DNA of 64,000 bases from positions 31,791-95,790 of the forward strand of contig UREA01000001.1 of NCBI GenBank assembly GCA_900546715.1, in the 5' to 3' direction. Position 1 is the first letter of the stretch. Each line of letters opens with the position of its first letter. The stretch comes from an uncultured Mycoplasmatota bacterium (lineage in GTDB: Bacteria > Bacillota_I > Bacilli_A > RF39 > UBA660). The position numbers and the translations under genes were made by a program. The notes beneath the pieces are model-generated. The model was not told the DNA's origin. It saw only the letters and a program-made list of their open reading frames with translations, and made no database searches. Below, in pieces: positions 59,478 to 64,000 of the stretch.

Positions 59478-59588
59478 ATTATTTAATAATCTATGGTACT
59501 CAAATATTTAATTTAAGTCTAGTTATAACAGGTATTTTAATAATTACCTTTATTGAAGGAAATCTAGATACCCTAGAATTTTTTAATT
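59478..59588 (+). pseudogene. Decayed duplicate of the importer permease 3' end and terminator
   Basis: TTATTTAATAATCTATGGTACTCAA and following sequence to about 59545 match the permease coding sequence at 56677-56742 with only a handful of changes. An internal deletion follows, then the TTTATTGAAGG segment and CTAGATACCCTAGAATTTTTTAA match the permease tail and its terminator (56781-56829). Same strand as the permease. It is too short and shifted to encode a protein. The rest of the roughly 380-base spacer to 59769 contains only a diverged hairpin and AT-rich sequence. Confidence 0.85.
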
Positions 59589-59768
59589 AATCAAATAGCC
59601 ATCAAATAAGAAAACCCCCGTAATTATTGCAAAAAATTCACTTATTTAATTATAATTACATGTATTATCAAATAAAATTACTTTTCCATCTAAATCAGTT
59701 ACTCAAATTTTTTGATTAACTGATTTTTTTTATTCATTTGTTTCAAATATTTCTTTTAAGTGTTAACT

Positions 59769-60746
59769 CTATTTAATTTCTGCAACCTCTTTGTTTAACA
59801 TTGTTAAATAATCTTGTTCAGCTCTAGTTAAGTGGGTTTGCATATATTTATCATATTCCGCATGAGCTTTTTTTAAGGCTTCTTCATGAGAAATAGTACC
59901 ATTTCCTTTTAAGATATCTTTTCTAGTCATTTTTAAAAAAGTATCTAATTCATTTATCCAATCTTGCATAGTCATAGGATGTCTGTCTAAAGCATTAATT
60001 TCAGCAATATCTAAATAAGCAGAAACCATTCTATTTAAAATATTAATTTCTTCTTCTGTTAAATAATTTTTAGCAATTTCTACCTCACTTCTTGTTGGAT
60101 AATCTCCTTTAAAGTTAGTAAAACCTATATAATCTTTTTTGGAATCAACTCTTGTAAATATAATTTCTGCAGCAGTATGTCCATGAGTAGCATAATGCAT
60201 TTTATTTTGAACAGTTTTAAAGAAATTTATCGACAATTTATCTTTTGGATCATAATCAATTGCTGTTGAATATATATCCAAAATTTTTCTCCAAAAAACT
60301 TTTTCTGATGCTCTTATTTCTCTAATTCTATCAAGTAATTCTTCAAAATAGGTACTTTCTCCATTGTTTTTTAACCTTTCATCATTTAAAGTAAATCCTT
60401 TAATTAAATATTCTTTTAAAACTTTTGTTGCCCATATTCTAAATTCTGTTGCCTTTTTAGAATTTATTCGATATCCAACAGCAATAATAGCATCTAAATT
60501 ATAATGTAATATATTATATTTTTTTCCATCATTTGCAGTTGTCAAAAAATCCTTGACAACTGAATCTTTAATAAGTTCCTCTTCTTTAAATATATTATTT
60601 AAATGGTAGCTTATATTTTGTTTTGATGTACCATAAAGATTTGCCATTACTTCTTGACTCATCCAAATATCATCATTTTGAAAATTAACATCAACTTTTA
60701 CATTACCATCTTTTGAAACATATATTAAAATATTATTGTTATTCAT
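59769..60746 (-). CDS. RhuM-family protein
   Basis: A 325-residue RhuM protein. It has the N-terminal WMSQEVMANLYGTSKQNISYHLNNIFKEEEL (phage-regulator-like HTH), then YNLDAIIAVGYRINSKKATEFRIWATKVLKEYLIKGFTLN, the hallmark of the family, and a C-terminal catalytic-looking HYATHGHTAAEIIFTRVDSKKDYIGF with His residues. RhuM proteins are common on pathogenicity islands and prophages; their function is not firmly known. It has its own good promoter. Its location next to the NTase-PHP gene and the PemK-like gene marks this as an accessory segment. Confidence 0.85.
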   Translation of the reverse strand: MNNNNILIYVSKDGNVKVDVNFQNDDIWMSQEVMANLYGTSKQNISYHLNNIFKEEELIKDSVVKDFLTTANDGKKYNILHYNLDAIIAVGYRINSKKATEFRIWATKVLKEYLIKGFTLNDERLKNNGESTYFEELLDRIREIRASEKVFWRKILDIYSTAIDYDPKDKLSINFFKTVQNKMHYATHGHTAAEIIFTRVDSKKDYIGFTNFKGDYPTRSEVEIAKNYLTEEEINILNRMVSAYLDIAEINALDRHPMTMQDWINELDTFLKMTRKDILKGNGTISHEEALKKAHAEYDKYMQTHLTRAEQDYLTMLNKEVAEIK

Positions 60747-60790
60747 AGTTTTACCTCCTTAAAATTGCATTGATTGTCTATATGCAAACT

Positions 60791-60819
60791 ATTATATCAA
60801 ACATATTTTTGGTAGTCAA
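60791..60819 (-). promoter_or_regulatory. Near-consensus promoter of the RhuM gene
   Basis: On the minus strand TTGACT (60819-60814), a 17-base spacer and TATAAT (60796-60791), about 45 bases before the RhuM start. Confidence 0.8.
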
Positions 60820-60839
60820 TCATTTTATATTAGAGTACC

Positions 60840-62255
60840 TTATAGACCTTCTCTTTTCTTCTTTCTTAAATATTTATAATTAAACATATATTTATCAAAA
60901 TCTTCACCTCTTACTTGACCTGCAACTCTAAAAGGTATTTTATTATTCCACAAATTAATATTTAATACTTCATCTTGTTTATTTTTATTAACAATTAATA
61001 TATAATCATTTTTTCTTTTTAAAATTACATATTCTTCTTTAGTTACTTCATTTTCAAGTATTGTTTGTACAACAAAACTTTTATATTTTCTTAAATTATT
61101 TGTATGTATTGTTTTTAGTATTTGTTTTGTTTTATTATATTGATTTTTAATTCCTTCTATTTCTGTGATTTTAGCAATATCTATTATTTCATACTTAATA
61201 TTATTACTTATATTAAGTAATTTAAAATCTGTATAATACGGTTTATTATTAATACTTATTTGATATTTATATAATTTTTTTATACTTACATTAAAAACAT
61301 TATAACTATTATTTTCTTTATTATAAACATAATACAAATTACTATCATTTTTAATTAAAAAACCCCTAGTAATTGATTCATTAAAATTTATTAATCTTAT
61401 AATTTTTTCTAATTCATCATTATTAGCGATAGCTTTAACTTGCATTTTCTTATCTTTTTTTAAATTATAAATCTCTAAATTAGAAAAATATCTATTATTA
61501 TCTATAACTACTTTAGTATGATACTTATTATTTAATAATATTGCTTTAATACCACTACTATCCATTTTATAAATAAAATATTTCTTTTTATTATAAGTTA
61601 TTAATTTACCTACTTCTATTTTATGTATTTTAATTAATATATTTTTTATATAATTTCTTTGAGATAATGTAACAACTTCAATTAGTTTTATTTTATTAAT
61701 TGGTATTTTATTTAATATAGGATTTATTTCATAACATTTATTAAATATATTAATTTTAGTATTATCTCTTACTTCTTTTAACTTATATGCATAAACATAA
61801 TTATAACCAACTTTTTCAATATAAAATTTTATATGTTTATAAGTAACAATATCTCCCATATTATAATTAAATGATAAATCTTTGTTAGTAATAAATTTCA
61901 TTTTATATTCTTTATTATGTAAAATATATAATCTTTTTTTAATAATTTCTAAATCTTCATTACTAATATTTCCCATAATTTTAATAAAATTGTTTTTATT
62001 AATAATAAAAACTTTACCCAAAAAAACATATGTTTCTTTAGTATTTATAGGCATTTTACTTATTTTTAATTTTAAATCCCATGGTGTTTTATTAGGTTTA
62101 GATGTGGCCATTAAAGCATAAACTCTTTTATTAGTTTTTTTAATAACAATAAATGGCCCATTTTGGTGTCCCTCAGGAATACTTGACTTTTCTAATTTAT
62201 TTTTAAATCTTTTGGCCCATAGAATATCTCCGAGCTTAATATTTTCTATATTCAT
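60840..62255 (-). CDS. Large PemK/MazF-like multi-barrel protein
   Basis: A 471-residue, Lys/Ile/Asn-rich protein. Residues about 1-70 match a PemK/MazF-like SH3-type barrel (IKLGDILWAKRFKNKLEKSSIPEGHQNGPFIVIKKTNKRVYALMATSKPNKT). Two or three more GDIV-type beta blocks follow (YNMGDIVTYKHIKFYIEKVGYNYVYAYKL and IEVGKLITYNKKKYFIYKMDSS). Typical MazF toxins have about 110 residues, so the protein is either a fused multi-barrel or a divergent relative. Whether it cuts RNA is unclear. The 110-residue gene 12 bases upstream may be an antitoxin-like partner. Base composition is extreme. Confidence 0.6.
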   Translation of the reverse strand: MNIENIKLGDILWAKRFKNKLEKSSIPEGHQNGPFIVIKKTNKRVYALMATSKPNKTPWDLKLKISKMPINTKETYVFLGKVFIINKNNFIKIMGNISNEDLEIIKKRLYILHNKEYKMKFITNKDLSFNYNMGDIVTYKHIKFYIEKVGYNYVYAYKLKEVRDNTKINIFNKCYEINPILNKIPINKIKLIEVVTLSQRNYIKNILIKIHKIEVGKLITYNKKKYFIYKMDSSGIKAILLNNKYHTKVVIDNNRYFSNLEIYNLKKDKKMQVKAIANNDELEKIIRLINFNESITRGFLIKNDSNLYYVYNKENNSYNVFNVSIKKLYKYQISINNKPYYTDFKLLNISNNIKYEIIDIAKITEIEGIKNQYNKTKQILKTIHTNNLRKYKSFVVQTILENEVTKEEYVILKRKNDYILIVNKNKQDEVLNINLWNNKIPFRVAGQVRGEDFDKYMFNYKYLRKKKREGL

Positions 62256-62267
62256 AATTAACCTTTC

Positions 62268-62600
62268 TCAATAAATATTTAAATGAATTATTTTCACAAA
62301 TTTATCTGGATACTTATCTACTAAATATAAAGCTAATTTTTCATACTTAGAATTATATTTAGACAAAATAAATGTATGTCTTATAAATACTATAAGATAA
62401 TCATCATAACAAACTACAATAAATTTATTTTTAATTTTTTTAAAACAAGAATCATTTACTATTTTAGCATCATTAATAATTATTCTATTATGCACATTTT
62501 TTAAATTGACATTACATATTTCACTAACCAATTTTTCTAAATAAAAAATCATATGATAGCTTTTCCAAAGTTTTTTTAAACGATATTTTTTAAATAACAT
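62268..62600 (-). CDS. Small basic hypothetical protein upstream of the PemK-like gene
   Basis: A 110-residue, Lys/Ile/Tyr-rich protein with no clear domain (YRLKKLWKSYHMIFYLEKLVSEICNVNLKNVHNRIIINDAKIVND, FIVVCYDDYLIVFIRHTFILSKYNSKYEKLALYLVDKY). It is 12 bases from the PemK-like gene and shares its composition. GGGAGGG precedes the ATG. A promoter (TTGGAC at 62643-62638, TATAGT at 62620-62615, minus strand) and an 11-base tandem repeat lie upstream. It could be an antitoxin or a partner, but that is only positional inference. Confidence 0.55.
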   Translation of the reverse strand: MLFKKYRLKKLWKSYHMIFYLEKLVSEICNVNLKNVHNRIIINDAKIVNDSCFKKIKNKFIVVCYDDYLIVFIRHTFILSKYNSKYEKLALYLVDKYPDKFVKIIHLNIY

Positions 62601-62614
62601 ATTTCCCTCCCTTC

Positions 62615-62643
62615 ACTATATAACTTCAACTTTTTTAGTCCAA
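62615..62643 (-). promoter_or_regulatory. Promoter of the PemK-like operon
   Basis: On the minus strand TTGGAC (62643-62638), a 17-base spacer and TATAGT (62620-62615), about 15 bases before the start of the 110-residue gene. Confidence 0.6.
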
Positions 62644-62683
62644 ATTCTTTTTTTTATAAAAATTTTTTTCAAAAAAATTGCAA

Positions 62684-62705
62684 TTTGACGCAAATTTGAC
62701 GCAAA
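62684..62705. repeat. Tandem 11-bp repeat upstream of the PemK-like operon
   Basis: TTTGACGCAAA occurs twice back to back (62684-62694 and 62695-62705), about 40 bases upstream of the -35 box of the PemK-like operon. It is a candidate operator. Confidence 0.75.
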
Positions 62706-62740
62706 AAAGAAGCAAACTTCTAATTTTGAAGTTTGCTTCG
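62703..62740 (-). terminator. Terminator of the glycosyltransferase-TPR gene
   Basis: On the minus strand GAAGCAAACTTC and GAAGTTTGCTTC form a 12-bp perfect stem with a seven-base loop, followed by TTTTTT. It overlaps the last codons of the gene. Confidence 0.85.
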
Positions 62741-63805
62741 CATTATTTCTAAATTGTTTTTTATACGTTCATTTTCAGGATTAATTTCTAAAGCTTTTGT
62801 TGCATGTTTTACAGCTTTGTCTATATTCCCAGTATTATAATATACTAGTGATAATAAATCATCTATTGTTTCATCAAAACTAAATACTTCATTAATATAT
62901 GTTTTAGCATTTATTGGAATATTTAAAGCGGTATTACAATATTTTATAACTTCCTGCCAATCTTCTAATTGGTAATAAACTAGTGCTAACTCTACTAAAG
63001 GGTCTCTTAAATGAGGAGCTTCTTTAATCGCTTCATTATACCAATATACTGCATTATCTATATCATTTAATCCTAAATAACTTCTGGCTATAAAACGCAT
63101 TGATGCACATCGTTCATCTTTCCATGTAGCACTTCTTAAAGACAAATGTTTTTTTAAAGTAGTTATTGCTTCATTCCACTTTCCATAATACATATATTCC
63201 CGACCTAAATAATGCATATTACGATCATTTTCAGGGTCTTCCTTGACTGATAATTCTAAAAGTGGCAAATAAGAACTACGCGATTTGGTTTGATCTGGAT
63301 AATGATTAATAATTAATTCGTCGGTTGTCACGTAATGTTCTTCTTCTCCAGAATACTTTAATATTTCATGAACTGGATTTACCCATTTATAGCCAACGTA
63401 TGCATGTATTTTATCTTGGTAAAAGCTGACTTTAGGATTATTATGTTCATCTAAATTCCAATTATAAATATATCTAAGTCTTGTAGTATCGCTCTTCCAA
63501 GCTTTCTTGATTGCATCTTTCCAACCTGGAAGCATTACTTCATCAATGTCAATACATACACATACATCTGTATCTTCAGGAATTAGTTTTATTGATTCAT
63601 TACGAGCTTCATCAAAACGGAAGTTAGTAAAAGTTTTTGTCTCTACAATTACTCCAGCATTTTTTAATAACTCTACTGAATTATCAGTAGAACCAGTATC
63701 TAAAACACATATATAATCTGCATCTTTAATTGATTCTAACCATCTATTAATAAATTTACTTTCATTTTTACAAATAGCATAAACACAAATTTTGATATCT
63801 TTCAT
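62720..63805 (-). CDS. Family 2 glycosyltransferase with TPR repeats
   Basis: A 361-residue enzyme. The GT-A domain (about 1-190) has ICVYAICKNESKFINRWLESI, CVLDTGSTDNSVELL, and DVCVCIDIDEVMLPGW (DxD-type metal site), then NPVHEILKYSG. Residues about 195-355 are TPR units (HYLGREYMYYGKWNEAITTLKKHL, RFIARSYLGLNDIDNAVYWYNEAIKEAP, LALVYYQLEDWQEVIKYCNTAL). The sugar donor and acceptor cannot be read from the sequence. The collagen-like GXT gene next door suggests that threonines of that protein are the acceptors. Cytoplasmic. Confidence 0.85.
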   Translation of the reverse strand: MKDIKICVYAICKNESKFINRWLESIKDADYICVLDTGSTDNSVELLKNAGVIVETKTFTNFRFDEARNESIKLIPEDTDVCVCIDIDEVMLPGWKDAIKKAWKSDTTRLRYIYNWNLDEHNNPKVSFYQDKIHAYVGYKWVNPVHEILKYSGEEEHYVTTDELIINHYPDQTKSRSSYLPLLELSVKEDPENDRNMHYLGREYMYYGKWNEAITTLKKHLSLRSATWKDERCASMRFIARSYLGLNDIDNAVYWYNEAIKEAPHLRDPLVELALVYYQLEDWQEVIKYCNTALNIPINAKTYINEVFSFDETIDDLLSLVYYNTGNIDKAVKHATKALEINPENERIKNNLEIMRSKLQN

Positions 63806-63812
63806 AATCTCC

Positions 63813-64000
63813 CTATGGTCCAGTTGGTCCTGTCGGTCCAGTTGGGCCTGTAGGTCCTGTTGCTCCAGATGCTCCAGTTGGTCCCGTAGGTCCTGTTGCT
63901 CCAGTAGTTCCCGCCGTTCCTGCTGGGCCTAGAACACAAGAACAAACGAATGAACACCATTCACATCGATAGAAATAATATGCAGTCATATGCATGAAAC
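63813..64000 (-). CDS. Collagen-like GXT-repeat protein, incomplete at the window edge
   Basis: The frame ends in TAG at 63813-63815 and reads [26 protein letters not shown] then GxT/GxP triplets ([20 protein letters not shown]...). GXT repeats with Pro are the glycosylated collagen-like regions of surface or spore proteins such as BclA. The N-terminal part is Cys-rich. An in-frame ATG lies at 63995, but the frame stays open to the window edge and no ribosome binding site is visible, so the start is unknown. The glycosyltransferase just downstream probably modifies it. Confidence 0.6.
   Translation of the reverse strand, partial: FMHMTAYYFYRCEWCSFVCSCVLGPAGTAGTTGATGPTGPTGASGATGPTGPTGPTGPTGP

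Noticed and set aside
57027..62600. Prophage
   Set aside because: RhuM-like and PemK-like genes hint at mobility, but there is no integrase, terminase, capsid, tail or lysis gene, and no attachment-site pair was found.
1..64000. Mycoplasma-type genetic code (TGA as Trp)
   Set aside because: Trp is encoded by TGG throughout and genes such as the one at 2505 end in TGA at a sensible operon junction, so the standard bacterial code fits.

Overview
The window looks like a chromosomal segment of a very AT-rich, low-GC Gram-positive bacterium. Most coding is on the minus strand, genes are tightly packed with overlapping ATGA-type junctions, ribosome binding sites are AGGAGG-like, and the gene content includes Lgt, UvrA, undecaprenol/diacylglycerol kinase, GH25 lysozyme, BceS-like two-component kinases and lipobox proteins. 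Tryptophan is encoded by TGG and TGA acts as a stop, so this is not a Mycoplasma-type code. The mix (small AT-rich genome style, divergent Tad-like pilus, InlB-type B-repeat, CotF-like proteins, SufBC-only Fe-S assembly, collagen-like GXT repeats) suggests an anaerobic gut member of the Bacilli (RF39/Erysipelotrichia-like). That placement is inference.

Layout. 0.2-8.8 kb: a HExxH protein, a DgkA operon that ends in a frameshifted CsaA-like gene and a DUF4405 membrane protein, a flavodoxin/cupin/cyclophilin-like redox operon, a lipoprotein and an AlbA_2/ATPase-type regulator. 8.9-12.1 kb: one transcription unit sufC-sufB-tetR-CDF metal exporter behind a near-consensus promoter. 12.1-20.5 kb: Ogt, an ABC-2 exporter, a DUF362 protein, a two-component system and a fibronectin-type surface protein facing a small XRE regulator. 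20.9-26.6 kb: a Fic protein with a striking palindromic operator, a MacB/FtsX-type ABC transporter and two small CotF-like genes. 26.65-26.76 kb: an orphan structured small RNA with a near-consensus sigma-A promoter. 26.8-35 kb: a membrane-bound XRE regulator, GH25 lysozyme, a 40-residue membrane peptide, a B-repeat protein, thioredoxin reductase, Lgt and UvrA. Two genes here share one upstream regulatory block. 35.1-50.4 kb: a poly-Asn surface protein and a roughly 13.6-kb minus-strand Tad-like pilus operon. The operon holds CpaB twice, CpaF/TadA, TadB, TadC, two tiny pilin-like proteins, two pseudopilin-like proteins (one fused to a VanX/M15-type peptidase), TadZ, two two-helix membrane paralogues and an 1160-residue secreted protein. 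50.5-54.1 kb: a metallophosphoesterase that has lost catalytic residues, then a three-gene helical/coiled-coil cluster. 54.3-56.8 kb: an NMT1/SsuABC-type importer. 56.8-62.7 kb: an accessory island with a nucleotidyltransferase-PHP-membrane fusion, RhuM, a PemK-like multi-barrel protein and a decayed duplicate of the importer permease end. 62.7-64 kb: a glycosyltransferase-TPR protein next to a collagen-like GXT-repeat protein that runs off the window.

The strongest candidates for undescribed biology are the leaderless-looking pilin set with an embedded peptidoglycan-type peptidase, the orphan RNA at 26.7 kb, the duplicated regulatory block at 28.3/29.9 kb, and the NTase-PHP-TM protein flanked by a broken duplication. 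No rRNA, tRNA, CRISPR array or intact insertion sequence was seen.
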